The notes beneath the pieces were generated by a model. The model saw only the letters and a list, made by a program, of their open reading frames with translations. It did no database searches and was not told where the DNA came from. Shown here one piece after another: positions 43,939 to 52,425 of a DNA stretch of 64,000 bases (position 1 is its first letter; every line of letters starts with the position of its first letter). The position numbers and the translations under genes were made by a program. This stretch comes from JAWLGJ01 sp041685145 (GTDB lineage Bacteria; Pseudomonadota; Alphaproteobacteria; Rhodospirillales; Magnetospirillaceae): contig JAWLGJ010000007.1 in NCBI GenBank assembly GCA_041685145.1, positions 15,012 to 79,011 on the forward strand. The letters are read 5' to 3'.

Positions 43939-44316
43939 CTACTCGATCAATTGGCCGGCCGTTCGCAGATAGACCGGCCCGGTTTGGCCGATGGTCTCGC
44001 CGTCGAAGCTCTCGGAGGCGACGTGAATCTCCTCCAGCATTTCGGCGAGCCCCTGAACCTCCTGGTTGATGCGCCCCAGCGCGTTTTCGATGGTGTAGGT
44101 CAGCTCATGGATGGTGACGAAATCCTCGTCGCTCAGGGTCTCGGCGGCGAGGACGGCGGCGAGGCGTTCGTTGTATTCGGCGAAGTTCGCCACCGCCACC
44201 TCCAGGGTTTCGGCGGGCTTACCCTTGAAATGCTCGGGCCGTTCGTCGGCATGGGCGATGCCGGCGGCAAAAAGCGCCGCCCCCAGGCCCAGGGCATTGA
44301 TCAACCGTCTCATCAT
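43939..44316 (-). CDS. Exported DUF6746-like small protein
   Basis: A 125-residue protein with an N-terminal signal peptide (NALGLGAALFAAGIAHA, cleavage before DERPEH) and a helical mature part (HFKGKPAETLEVAVANF, LSDEDFVTIHELTYTIENALGRIN, LEEIHVASESFDGETI). The pattern agrees with the DUF6746 family known from marine Gammaproteobacteria. Function unknown; periplasmic. GAGGAG precedes the ATG at 44316. It is followed by a short GGGGGCG/CGCCCCC hairpin (43902-43918). Confidence 0.75.
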   Translation of the reverse strand: MMRRLINALGLGAALFAAGIAHADERPEHFKGKPAETLEVAVANFAEYNERLAAVLAAETLSDEDFVTIHELTYTIENALGRINQEVQGLAEMLEEIHVASESFDGETIGQTGPVYLRTAGQLIE

Positions 44317-44709
44317 TGCTCCTCTCTTCCCATATGCAAATGCGAGGCGATTGCAGTTAAAGCGCAAAAGCGGGCCTCGGGCAAGCCCGAAATCGCGGCG
44401 GGCGGATTAGCCGTCGTAGGGAGTATCGGCACCCCCTTGCGCAGACTGTGCGATCGGCGTCTTGTTGGCATGGGGGCGGGGGTCTCAGGTAAGGGGACAG
44501 GATTCGGCCGGTCTTCCATCGTTTCGGGTAAGTCGCGGCCATCCTTGCGGGTAGGAAATACAAGGAATTTCTAATGAGTACGCGAGTCGTGCTGGATTCG
44601 CGGGGGCCGTTATGCCAAAAGTTGCCCGACCGCAGTCCGGGTCCAGCCCCGGCGATCCGCGCCCGCCCGCCCGCGACTGCCGCAACAAGACGACTGAGTG
44701 GAGGAGAGC
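44317..44709. other. 393-bp gap between DUF6746 gene and gap
   Basis: No convincing gene, tRNA or repeat. The left end should hold the DUF6746 promoter (AT-rich 44335-44370) and the right end that of gap; TTGCGG (about 44546) with an AT-rich GGAAATACAAGGAATTTCTAAT stretch (44552-44573) is the best candidate, with a small GAAAT/ATTTC inverted repeat that could be an operator. I cannot assign either firmly. Confidence 0.3.
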
Positions 44710-45717
44710 ATGACCGTACGCGTTGCCATCAACGGTTTCGGCCGCATCGGCCGCCTGGTGCTGCGCGCCCTCGCCGAGCAGAAGCGCACCGACGTGCAGG
44801 TGGTGGCCATCAACGATCTGGGCTCGCCCGAAGCCAACGCGCATCTGTTCCGCTATGATTCCGTGCACGGTCGCTTTCCGGGCGAGGTGACGGTCGAGGG
44901 CAACAGCATGGATGTCGGCTTCGGGCCGATGAAGGTCACCGCCGAGCGCGACCCCACCAAGCTGCCCTGGGGCGAATTGGGCGTCGACATCGTCGCCGAG
45001 TGCACCGGCATCTTCACCAAGCGCGACAAGGCCGCCCTGCACCTTGAGGCCGGCGCCAAGCGCGTGCTCGTCTCCGCCCCCGCCGACGGCGCCGACCTGA
45101 CGGTGGTCTACGGCGTCAACCACGACCAGCTCAAGCCCGAGCACACCATCGTCTCCAACGGCTCCTGCACCACCAACTGCCTGGCGCCGGTGGCGCATGT
45201 GCTCAAGGATCTGTGCGGCATCGAAAAGGGCTTCATGACCACGGTGCACGCCTATACCGGCGACCAGAACACCGTCGATACCCTGCACAAGGATCCGCAC
45301 CGCGCCCGCGCCGCCGCGGTCAGCATGATCCCCACCTCGACCGGCGCCGCCAAGGCCATCGGCCTGGTCATCCCCGAACTGGCCGGCAAGCTGGACGGCA
45401 CCGCCGTGCGCGTGCCCACCCCCAATGTCTCGATGATCGACCTGAAATTCGTCGCCGGGCGCGAGGTGAACGCCGAGGAGATCAACGCCGCGATGGCCAA
45501 GGCCGCCGCCGGGCCGCTGAAGGGGGTGCTGGACTACAACGACGCGCCGCTGGTCTCGGTCGACTTCAACCACAACCCGGCCTCGTCCACCTTCGACGCC
45601 ACCCAGACCAAGGTGGTCGGCGGCAACCTCGTGCGCGTGCTGTCCTGGTACGACAACGAGTGGGGCTTCTCGTCGCGCATGAGCGACACCGCCGCGGCGA
45701 TGGGCAAGCTGGGCTGA
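44710..45717 (+). CDS. gap: Glyceraldehyde-3-phosphate dehydrogenase
   Basis: A type I GAPDH of glycolysis and gluconeogenesis, 335 aa. INGFGRIGRLVLRA binds NAD(P); C153 in SNGSCTTNCLAP and H180 form the catalytic pair; WYDNEWGFSSRM ends the protein. AINDL places Asp36 in the NAD-preferring position. The ATG is preceded by GGAGGAGAGC. pgk follows 5 bp downstream, a common pair. Confidence 0.97.
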   Translation: MTVRVAINGFGRIGRLVLRALAEQKRTDVQVVAINDLGSPEANAHLFRYDSVHGRFPGEVTVEGNSMDVGFGPMKVTAERDPTKLPWGELGVDIVAECTGIFTKRDKAALHLEAGAKRVLVSAPADGADLTVVYGVNHDQLKPEHTIVSNGSCTTNCLAPVAHVLKDLCGIEKGFMTTVHAYTGDQNTVDTLHKDPHRARAAAVSMIPTSTGAAKAIGLVIPELAGKLDGTAVRVPTPNVSMIDLKFVAGREVNAEEINAAMAKAAAGPLKGVLDYNDAPLVSVDFNHNPASSTFDATQTKVVGGNLVRVLSWYDNEWGFSSRMSDTAAAMGKLG

Positions 45718-45722
45718 TCCTC

Positions 45723-46916
45723 ATGGCCGCGTTCAAAACCCTCGACGACCTGGACGTGGCGGGCAAGCGGGTGGTGGTGCGCAGCGACCTCAACGTCCCC
45801 ATGAAGGACGGCAAGGTCACCGACGCCACCCGCATCGACCGCTCCGCCCAGACCATCCGCGAACTGGCCGACGCCGGCGCGCGGGTGGTGGTGGTGTCGC
45901 ATTTCGGCCGCCCCAAGGGCCGGCGCGTACCCGAGATGAGCCTGAAGCCGGTGGCGGCGGCGCTGGGCGAGGCGCTGGGGCGCCCCGTCGCCTTCGCCGA
46001 GGACTGCGTCGGCCCCGCCGCCGAGGCGGTGGTGAACGGCCTGGGCGACGGCGGCGTGGCGCTGCTGGAGAACCTGCGCTACCACGCCGAGGAGGAGAAG
46101 AACGACGCCGCATTCGCCGGCAGGCTGGCGGCGCTGGGCGACGTTTACGTCAACGACGCCTTCTCGACCGCCCACCGCGCCCACGCCTCGACCGAGGCCA
46201 TCGCGCGGCTGCTGCCGTCGGCGGCCGGGCGGCTGATGCAGGCCGAGCTGGAGGCGCTGACCAAGGCCCTGGAGGCGCCGGAACGGCCGCTGGCGGCCGT
46301 GGTCGGCGGCGCCAAGGTGTCCACCAAGCTGGACCTCCTGGGCAATCTCGTCGGCCGCGTCGACATGATCATCATCGGCGGCGGCATGGCCAACACCTTC
46401 CTGTTCGCGCAAGGCCTCGACGTCGGCAAGTCGCTGTGCGAGAAGGAAATGGCCGACACCGCCCGCGCCATCCTCGACAAGGCCGCGGCGGCGGGCTGCG
46501 AGATCGTGCTGCCCACCGACGCCGTGGTGGCGCGCGAGTTCCGCGAGAACGCCTGGGCCGACATCGTCACCGTCGACAAGGTGCCGGCCGACACCATGAT
46601 CCTGGACACCGGCCCCGACAGCGTGCAGGCCATCAAGCGCAAGCTGGCCGGCTGCAAGACGCTGGTCTGGAATGGCCCCCTGGGCGCCTTCGAGGTCATC
46701 CCCTTCGACGACGCCACCAACACCGTCGCCCAGGAGGCGGCGCGCCTGACCGGCCAGGGGCGGCTGCTGACGGTGGCGGGCGGCGGCGACACGGTGGCGG
46801 CGCTGGCTCATGCCGGGGTGCTGGAGAAGTTCTCCTACGTCTCCACCGCCGGCGGCGCCTTCCTGGAGTGGCTGGAGGGCAAGGATCTGCCTGGCGTGGC
46901 GGCCCTGAAAGCCTGA
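45723..46916 (+). CDS. pgk: Phosphoglycerate kinase
   Basis: Pgk transfers phosphate between 1,3-bisphosphoglycerate and ADP. VVVRSDLNVPMKDG, VSHFGRPKG and LLENLRYH form the N-domain site. GGAKVSTKLDLL, GGGMANTFL and NGPLGAFEVIPFD and the GGGDTVAAL nucleotide motif form the C-domain. Length is 397 aa. It starts 5 bp after gap and is coupled to it. Confidence 0.97.
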   Translation: MAAFKTLDDLDVAGKRVVVRSDLNVPMKDGKVTDATRIDRSAQTIRELADAGARVVVVSHFGRPKGRRVPEMSLKPVAAALGEALGRPVAFAEDCVGPAAEAVVNGLGDGGVALLENLRYHAEEEKNDAAFAGRLAALGDVYVNDAFSTAHRAHASTEAIARLLPSAAGRLMQAELEALTKALEAPERPLAAVVGGAKVSTKLDLLGNLVGRVDMIIIGGGMANTFLFAQGLDVGKSLCEKEMADTARAILDKAAAAGCEIVLPTDAVVAREFRENAWADIVTVDKVPADTMILDTGPDSVQAIKRKLAGCKTLVWNGPLGAFEVIPFDDATNTVAQEAARLTGQGRLLTVAGGGDTVAALAHAGVLEKFSYVSTAGGAFLEWLEGKDLPGVAALKA

Positions 46917-46973
46917 GGGTGCGGACCCGTTCGCGCCTGGCGGCGCTCGCGCGCCCCGCTGGCGCCCTTTCGG

Positions 46974-47002
46974 TTGACGCCTCGGCGCGGCGCGAATAGG
47001 TT
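46974..47002 (+). promoter_or_regulatory. Promoter of lysS
   Basis: TTGACG (46974-46979), 17 bases, TAGGTT (46997-47002), 37 bp before the lysS start. Confidence 0.6.
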
Positions 47003-47038
47003 TCCGCACCTCTCGCAGTCCCTGGGGAACCGCCAGCG

Positions 47039-48640
47039 ATGTCCGAGCCGCTTCGCGACCTTGCCCGTGAATCCAACGCCTGGCCGTTCCAGGAGGCGCG
47101 CGCCCTGCTGGACAAGCGCCTGAAGGGCGGGGCGCCCGAGAAAGGCTTCGTGCTGTTCGAGACCGGCTACGGCCCCTCGGGCCTGCCCCATATCGGCACC
47201 TTCGGCGAGGTGGCGCGCACGGAATGGGTGCGCAACGCCTTCCATCGCCTCGCCCCCGACATTCCCACCAAGCTGTACGCCTTCTCGGACGACATGGACG
47301 GGCTGCGCAAGGTGCCCGACAACATCCCCAACCGCGAGATGGTCGCCCAGCACCTGGGCAAGCCGCTGACCGCCATTCCCGACCCCTTCGGCACGCATGA
47401 GAGCTTCGGCCACCACAACAACGCCCGCCTGCGCGCCTTCCTCGATTCCTTCGGCTTCGAATACGAGTTCCAAAGCGCCACCGACTGCTACCAGAGCGGC
47501 CGCTTCGACGACGCGCTGCTGGCGGTGCTGCGCCATTACGACGCGGTGATCGACGTCATCCTGCCCACCCTGGGCGAGGAGCGGCGCCAGACCTACAGCC
47601 CCTTCCTGCCCGTCTGCCCGCGCACCGGCCAAGTGTTGCAGGTGCCGGTGGTCGAGCGCGACGCCGAGGCCGGCACCATCGTCTATCGCGACGCGGACGG
47701 GCGGCTGGTCGAGACGCCGGTCACCGGCGGGCGCTGCAAGCTGCAATGGAAGTGCGACTGGGCCATGCGCTGGTACGCGCTGGGTGTCGACTACGAGATG
47801 TCGGGCAAGGATCTGATCCCGTCGGTGGAACTCAGCTCGCGCATCTGCCGCATCCTGGGCGGGCGGCCGCCGCAGAATCTGACCTACGAGCTGTTCCTGG
47901 ACGAGAACGGCCAGAAGATTTCCAAGTCCAAGGGCAACGGCATCGCCGTCGAGGACTGGCTGCGCTACGCCCCGCCGGAGAGCCTGGCGCTGTTCATGTA
48001 CCAGGCGCCCAAGCGCGCCAAGCGGCTGTATTTCGACGTCATCCCCAAGAACGTCGACGACTACCTAACCCATGTCGCCAAGTTCCGCGAACAGGACGCG
48101 GCGGCGCGATTGCAGAACCCCGCCTGGCACATCCACGACGGCGCGCCGCCGGCCGAGGCCGAATCGCCGCTCGGCTTCGGGCTGCTGCTCAACCTGGCCA
48201 GCGTCTGCCACGCCGAGGAACCGCAGGTGCTGTGGCAGTTCATCCGCCGCTACGCACCCGAGGCCGGCCCCGCCACCCACCCGCTGCTGGACCGGCTGGT
48301 CGGCCACGCCGTCGCCTATTACCAGGACTTCGTCAAGCCGGCGAAGACCTACCGCGCGGCCACCCCCGCCGAGGCGGCGGCGCTGGCGGAACTGGCAGCG
48401 GAACTGCGGGCGCTGGGGCCGGGGGCGGAAGCCGAGGCCTTCCAGAACGCCGTCTACGAGGTCGGCAAGCGCCACGCCGAGACCTTCCCCGACCTCAAGG
48501 CCTGGTTCAAGGCGCTGTACCAGATTCTGCTGGGGCAGGAGCAGGGGCCGCGCATGGGCTCGTTCATCGCCCTCTATGGCGCGGCGGAATCCATCGCGCT
48601 GCTGGAAAAGGCGGCGGCGGGGGAGGATTTGTCGGGCTGA
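47039..48640 (+). CDS. lysS: Lysyl-tRNA synthetase, class I
   Basis: A class I LysRS of the archaeal and alphaproteobacterial type, 533 aa. The HIGH-like motif HIGT is at residues 51-54 (GYGPSGLPHIGTFGEV) and the KMSKS-like KISKSKGN starts at residue 293, showing it is unrelated to the class II LysS/LysU of E. coli. It charges tRNA-Lys. The convergent ODP gene ends 5 bp downstream. Confidence 0.97.
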   Translation: MSEPLRDLARESNAWPFQEARALLDKRLKGGAPEKGFVLFETGYGPSGLPHIGTFGEVARTEWVRNAFHRLAPDIPTKLYAFSDDMDGLRKVPDNIPNREMVAQHLGKPLTAIPDPFGTHESFGHHNNARLRAFLDSFGFEYEFQSATDCYQSGRFDDALLAVLRHYDAVIDVILPTLGEERRQTYSPFLPVCPRTGQVLQVPVVERDAEAGTIVYRDADGRLVETPVTGGRCKLQWKCDWAMRWYALGVDYEMSGKDLIPSVELSSRICRILGGRPPQNLTYELFLDENGQKISKSKGNGIAVEDWLRYAPPESLALFMYQAPKRAKRLYFDVIPKNVDDYLTHVAKFREQDAAARLQNPAWHIHDGAPPAEAESPLGFGLLLNLASVCHAEEPQVLWQFIRRYAPEAGPATHPLLDRLVGHAVAYYQDFVKPAKTYRAATPAEAAALAELAAELRALGPGAEAEAFQNAVYEVGKRHAETFPDLKAWFKALYQILLGQEQGPRMGSFIALYGAAESIALLEKAAAGEDLSG

Positions 48641-48645
48641 GGGCC

Positions 48646-49401
48646 TCAGCCCTGGCGCATCGCCCCGATGCCGGCGCCCACCTCCAGGCCGCCGAACCAG
48701 TCGAGGAAACGGCGCACGTCCTCGCCCCGGAACAGCTTGCCGTGCTGCGGCGCCATGATGTCGATGTCGAGGCGCGAGACCATGCCGATCCAGGCGTCGC
48801 GCGCCTGCGGCGAGCCCATCCAGCGGCGGTGGAAGCCTTCCATATAGGCGACGTGGCGGTTGAAGTCGTCGACGAACAGGCTGTCGGCCTCCTCCGGCGG
48901 CACCAGGGCGGCGCCGATGTCGCCGCTGAACAGCACCCGCGCCTTGGGGTCATAGACGACATAGCAGCCCGGCGAGTGCAGATAGTGGGCCGGCAGGATC
49001 TGCAGGGCGACACCGCCCAGGCGCACGGTGGTTCCCTCGTCGGGAATCTTCACCATGCGGGCGTCGCGGTCGAAATGGCTGATGAAGCCGGTCCACATCC
49101 ACGGCACCAGCACCTCGAGATTCGCGCCGCACATCCGCCGCCACAGCGGCAGCGACGACGACACGTCGGGATCCTGGTGCGACAGGAACAGATGGCTGAT
49201 GCTGTCCGCCGGCACCTCCTGCGTCAGCGCCGCCAGCATGGCCGGGAACAGTTCCATACCGCCCGGATCCAGCAGCATCGTCTGCCCGCCGACGCAGACG
49301 ACGCACTGGTTGGTATCGATGATGTTGTCGGGGCGGTCGGGGTCGCGCGCGAAGACCAGCCAGCGGTGGTCGCCGTCGCGGTAGATGGTGCTGCCTTTCA
49401 T
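48646..49401 (-). CDS. ODP-type oxygen-binding diiron protein (MBL fold)
   Basis: A 251-residue metallo-beta-lactamase-fold protein of the flavodiiron/ODP branch, without flavodoxin domain. The iron-ligand set is complete: H75, D77 and D79 (SHQDPDVSSSLPLW), H142 (HYLHSPG), D161 (LFSGDIG) and H220 (PQHGKLF). LDPGGMELFPAML is also family-typical. Stand-alone ODP proteins bind oxygen at the diiron site and at least one acts as a chemotaxis oxygen sensor in Treponema denticola (established). Here it lies 36 bp downstream of an MCP-like gene, so a sensing role is likely (inference). Confidence 0.85.
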   Translation of the reverse strand: MKGSTIYRDGDHRWLVFARDPDRPDNIIDTNQCVVCVGGQTMLLDPGGMELFPAMLAALTQEVPADSISHLFLSHQDPDVSSSLPLWRRMCGANLEVLVPWMWTGFISHFDRDARMVKIPDEGTTVRLGGVALQILPAHYLHSPGCYVVYDPKARVLFSGDIGAALVPPEEADSLFVDDFNRHVAYMEGFHRRWMGSPQARDAWIGMVSRLDIDIMAPQHGKLFRGEDVRRFLDWFGGLEVGAGIGAMRQG

Positions 49402-49437
49402 GCCCTGCTCCCTGTCCCCGATTGCTGGCCCGTTGCC

Positions 49438-50139
49438 TCAGCCATGCGCGCGCCGGCAGGCCGCCGCCACGGCGCGGCCTTCGTCCTGGGCGCGGCGCAC
49501 GGCCGTGCCCGCCGTGGCCGTCATGTCGCGAAGTTGCCCGACATAGTCGCGCATGGTCTGGGCGACGGTGCGGAATTCGGGCTCGTGGCGGCCGGCGCCC
49601 GAGGCCTCGATGGCGATGTTGGTGGCGATGCTGTCCGAGGCCGACACCACGCTTTCCACAGCCCGAGCCTGGGCGGCGAGGGCCTCGACGGAATCGACCA
49701 TGCCCAGCACCGTTTCCTCCATGCTGGCCATCAGCCCCGCCTGCGCCGCGCTCACCGCCTCCAGCGAGCGCCCCTGCCGCTCCAGGGCGGCGACGGTGCG
49801 CTCCATCAGCCGCAGCTCGTGGATGAAGCGCAGCCCGGCGGCGGCGAAGCGGTAGCTGTCATGCATCACCGCCGCGCAATCGGTCTGCGCCTGCGCCAGG
49901 CGGTTGACCAGTTCGCGGGTGTACTGGGTCAACGCCCGCACGGCGCGGCCGGCGTCGCCCGCGCGCCCCGCCACCAATTCGGCGTTCAGCGACAGAATGC
50001 GCAGGTTCTCGGCAAGTTCCTGAAGGTCGGTAAAGGCGTGGAAGGCCTTGACGGTGTCTCCGAACAGGACGGAGACCCGCGCCTCCAGCGCGTCCACCCC
50101 CCCGCCACGCTCGCCTACGCCGCGGGCGCCCTCGGCCAT
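49438..50139 (-). CDS. Soluble MCP-like signalling protein with two degenerate hairpin tips
   Basis: A 233-residue, all-helical protein with no membrane segment. Two stretches resemble the MCP signalling tip (consensus TNLLALNAAIEAARAGE...): residues 42-80 (AENLRILSLNAELVAGRAGD, then a coiled helix) and 169-203 (DSIATNIAIEASGAGRHEPE, then a helix). Both are degenerate, so binding to CheA/CheW is uncertain. It may instead be a coiled-coil partner of the ODP protein encoded after it. GGAG lies six bases before the ATG. Confidence 0.65.
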   Translation of the reverse strand: MAEGARGVGERGGGVDALEARVSVLFGDTVKAFHAFTDLQELAENLRILSLNAELVAGRAGDAGRAVRALTQYTRELVNRLAQAQTDCAAVMHDSYRFAAAGLRFIHELRLMERTVAALERQGRSLEAVSAAQAGLMASMEETVLGMVDSVEALAAQARAVESVVSASDSIATNIAIEASGAGRHEPEFRTVAQTMRDYVGQLRDMTATAGTAVRRAQDEGRAVAAACRRAHG

Positions 50140-50165
50140 GCAATGCTCCCTCTTCGTACCAAAGT

Positions 50166-50195
50166 ACCCTATCGGAATTTTTCCCGAATTGTAAG
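50166..50195 (-). promoter_or_regulatory. Promoter of the MCP-like/ODP pair
   Basis: On the minus strand TTACAA (50194-50189) or CTTACA, a 17- or 18-base AT-rich spacer, and TAGGGT (50171-50166), about 27 bp before the start. The leader contains GGTAC repeated around TTT. Confidence 0.45.
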
Positions 50196-50208
50196 GGAAT
50201 GCGCCATC

Positions 50209-50237
50209 TGTTCAGGACGGGTGCTTTCGGCTAGGGT
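50209..50237 (+). promoter_or_regulatory. Possible promoter of pyrD
   Basis: TGTTCA (50209-50214), 17 bases, TAGGGT (50232-50237), 25 bp before the GTG. The -35 is weak; the -10 fits the local TAGnnT form. It is divergent from the MCP-like gene. Confidence 0.35.
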
Positions 50238-50261
50238 CCGGCCCACGGTGGGAGGCCCGAA

Positions 50262-51320
50262 GTGATCGACACCTATCCCCTGACGGGACCATTGCTGCGG
50301 CTGTTGGACCCCGAACGGGCGCACGCGCTGGCGGTGTGGGCGGCCGCGCGCGGCCTGACGCCGCGCCAGCGCGCGCCCGACCCGCCGCTGCTGGCCTGTC
50401 GATTGTGGGGGCGCCGCTTCCCGAACCCCATCGGCCTGGCGGCGGGCTTCGACAAGGACGCCCGCGCCGCCGACGCCCTGCTGGACATGGGCTTCGGCTT
50501 CGTCGAAATAGGCACCGTGACCCCAAAGCCGCAGCCCGGCAACCCGCGCCCGCGCATGTTCCGCCTGCGCGAGGACGGGGCGGTCATCAACCGCATGGGC
50601 TTCAACAGCGGCGGCGCGGCGGCGGCGGCGGCGCGCCTGGCGCGACGGCAACGGCGCGGCGTCGTCGGCGTCAATCTGGGCAAGAACAAGGACACCGCCG
50701 ACGCCGCCGCCGATTACGAAAGCGGCGTCGAGGCCTTGGCGCCGCTGGCCGATTATGTGGTCATCAACGTCTCGTCACCGAACACGCCGGGGCTGCGGGC
50801 CCTGCAGGGGCGGGCGCCGCTGGAGGCGCTGGTGGCGCGGGTGCGCGCCGCCCTCGACGCGCGGGTGCCCGAGGCGACGCCGCCCTTGCTGCTGAAGGTC
50901 GCCCCCGACCTGACCGACGACGACCGCGGCGACATCGCCGCCGTGGCGCTGGCGGGGGGGCTGGATGGCCTGATCGTCACCAACACCACCGTCGGGCGGC
51001 CGCCGTCGCTGCGCTCGCGCCACCGCGACGAGGTTGGCGGCCTCAGCGGCCGGCCGCTGTTCGCCCTGTCCACCGAGGTATTGTCCGACCTCTACCGCCG
51101 CACCGAGGCCCGCCTGCCCATCATCGGCGTCGGCGGCATCGCCTCCGGCGCCGACGCCTATGCCAAGATTCGCGCCGGCGCCTCGCTGGTGCAGCTTTAC
51201 ACCGCCCTCGTCTATCAGGGGCCGGCGCTGGTGGGGCGGATCAAGACCGACCTGGCGCGGCGGCTGGCGGCGGACGGCTTCACCTCCGTCGCCGAGGCCG
51301 TCGGCGCCGACCACCGCTGA
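50262..51320 (+). CDS. pyrD: Dihydroorotate dehydrogenase (quinone), class 2
   Basis: The membrane-associated FMN enzyme that oxidises dihydroorotate with quinone in pyrimidine synthesis. PNPIGLAAGFDKDARA, GTVTPKPQPGNPRPRMFRL and INRMGFNSGG bind FMN; VVINVSSPNTPGLRALQG holds the catalytic Ser, and VGGIASGADAYAKIRAGASLVQLYTALVYQGP is the C-terminal FMN site. The N-terminal helix gives class 2. Length is 352 aa from GTG 50262 after GGGAGG. Confidence 0.96.
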   Translation: MIDTYPLTGPLLRLLDPERAHALAVWAAARGLTPRQRAPDPPLLACRLWGRRFPNPIGLAAGFDKDARAADALLDMGFGFVEIGTVTPKPQPGNPRPRMFRLREDGAVINRMGFNSGGAAAAAARLARRQRRGVVGVNLGKNKDTADAAADYESGVEALAPLADYVVINVSSPNTPGLRALQGRAPLEALVARVRAALDARVPEATPPLLLKVAPDLTDDDRGDIAAVALAGGLDGLIVTNTTVGRPPSLRSRHRDEVGGLSGRPLFALSTEVLSDLYRRTEARLPIIGVGGIASGADAYAKIRAGASLVQLYTALVYQGPALVGRIKTDLARRLAADGFTSVAEAVGADHR

Positions 51321-51336
51321 GGGAACCATCCGCGCC

Positions 51337-52215
51337 ATGACCGACGTTCCGCTGATCGCCGGCCTCTCCGAGGTCATCGACGCCTATGACGCCCTCATCC
51401 TCGACCTGTGGGGGGTGGTCCATGACGGCGTGCGCCTGTACCCGCAGGTGCCGGAGACCCTGGCCCGCCTGCGCGACGCCGGCCGCCACACGCTGCTGCT
51501 GTCCAACGCGCCGCGCCGCGCCTACGCCCTGGTCGAGGCCATGACCGGCATGGGCCTGGACCGTGGGCTCTACGGCGCGGTGATGTCCTCGGGCGAAGCC
51601 GTCCACCGGGCGTTGCTCGCCCGCGACGATCCCTTTTTCGCCGCCCTGGGCCGGCGCTGCCTGCACATCGGGCCCGAGCGCGACCGCAACATCTTCGAGG
51701 GGCTGGACCTGAGCCTCGCCGCCGACCCGGCGGCGGCCGATTTCGTGCTCAACACCGGCCCCTGGTCGCTGGAGGAAACCGTCGCCGACTACGAGGTGCA
51801 GTTGCGCGCCTGCGCCGCCGCCGGGCTGCCGATGGTCTGCGCCAACCCCGACCTCGTCGTCATCCGCGAGGGCCGCGCCGTCATCTGCGCCGGGGCGCTG
51901 GCGCGGCGCTACGAGGAACTGGGCGGCCGCGTCGCCTATCGCGGCAAGCCCGACCCGGCCATCTACGACGACTGCATGGCGCTGCTGGAGGGCGTCGACC
52001 GGCGCCGGGTGCTGGCGGTGGGCGACGCCTTCCACACCGACATCGCCGGCGCCGCCAACGCCGGCATCGACGCCGTCCTCGTCACCAGCGGCATCCACGC
52101 CGAGGAAATGGGCGTCGGTGCCTGGGGCGAGCCGCCGGCGCCGGAACGGCTGCGGGCGGCGGTGGCGCGGCACGGCCAGAGGCCGCTGGCGGCGATTCCG
52201 GCGCTGCGGTGGTAA
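51337..52215 (+). CDS. HAD-superfamily class IIA phosphatase
   Basis: The nucleophile motif DALILDLWGVVHDGVRLY and the C-terminal KPDPAIY...VLAVGDAFHTDIAGAANAGID identify a class IIA HAD hydrolase (NagD-like, a subgroup common in Alphaproteobacteria). The first Asp of the usual DxD is present as D in LDLWG; the second position is Trp or later, as in this subgroup. Substrate unknown. Length is 292 aa; 16 bp after pyrD, so co-transcribed. Confidence 0.85.
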   Translation: MTDVPLIAGLSEVIDAYDALILDLWGVVHDGVRLYPQVPETLARLRDAGRHTLLLSNAPRRAYALVEAMTGMGLDRGLYGAVMSSGEAVHRALLARDDPFFAALGRRCLHIGPERDRNIFEGLDLSLAADPAAADFVLNTGPWSLEETVADYEVQLRACAAAGLPMVCANPDLVVIREGRAVICAGALARRYEELGGRVAYRGKPDPAIYDDCMALLEGVDRRRVLAVGDAFHTDIAGAANAGIDAVLVTSGIHAEEMGVGAWGEPPAPERLRAAVARHGQRPLAAIPALRW

Positions 52216-52236
52216 GTGGCGCCACCGCCACAGGTG

Positions 52237-52267
52237 TTGCAAAAACGCCGCGACCTTCCCATATTAA
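52237..52267 (+). promoter_or_regulatory. Possible promoter of the 32-residue frame
   Basis: TTGCAA (52237-52242) with CATATT or TATTAA (52260-52267) at a 17- to 19-base spacing, in a locally AT-richer patch between two GC-rich genes. Confidence 0.35.
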
Positions 52268-52296
52268 GAAGCACTGTCATATGTGGGAGAGGTACG

Positions 52297-52395
52297 GTGC
52301 GGATGTGGGATCGGTTGCTGATGGGCTTCTGGCGTCGGGTCACCGGCGCGGCGCCACGGCGACCGACGGCGCGCTACCCGGTGCGGCTGCGGTAA
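52297..52395 (+). CDS. Candidate 32-residue basic peptide
   Basis: A short frame (VRMWDRLLMGFWRRVTGAAP, then Arg-rich to LR and TAA) with GGGAGAGG four bases before its GTG, and an in-frame ATG two codons later. It has Trp and Leu on one face and many Arg, so it could be an amphipathic membrane peptide. It has its own possible promoter and ends 30 bp before the convergent cobT stop. It may also be chance; conservation is needed to decide. Confidence 0.35.
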   Translation: MRMWDRLLMGFWRRVTGAAPRRPTARYPVRLR

Positions 52396-52425
52396 CGCGC
52401 GAAGGGACGGCGGCGACGGGCCGCC

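Noticed and set aside
44571..44603. Fragment resembling one REP unit (CTGGATTCGCGGGGG)
   Set aside because: The palindromic stem is broken and only the outer bases agree; could be chance in GC-rich DNA.
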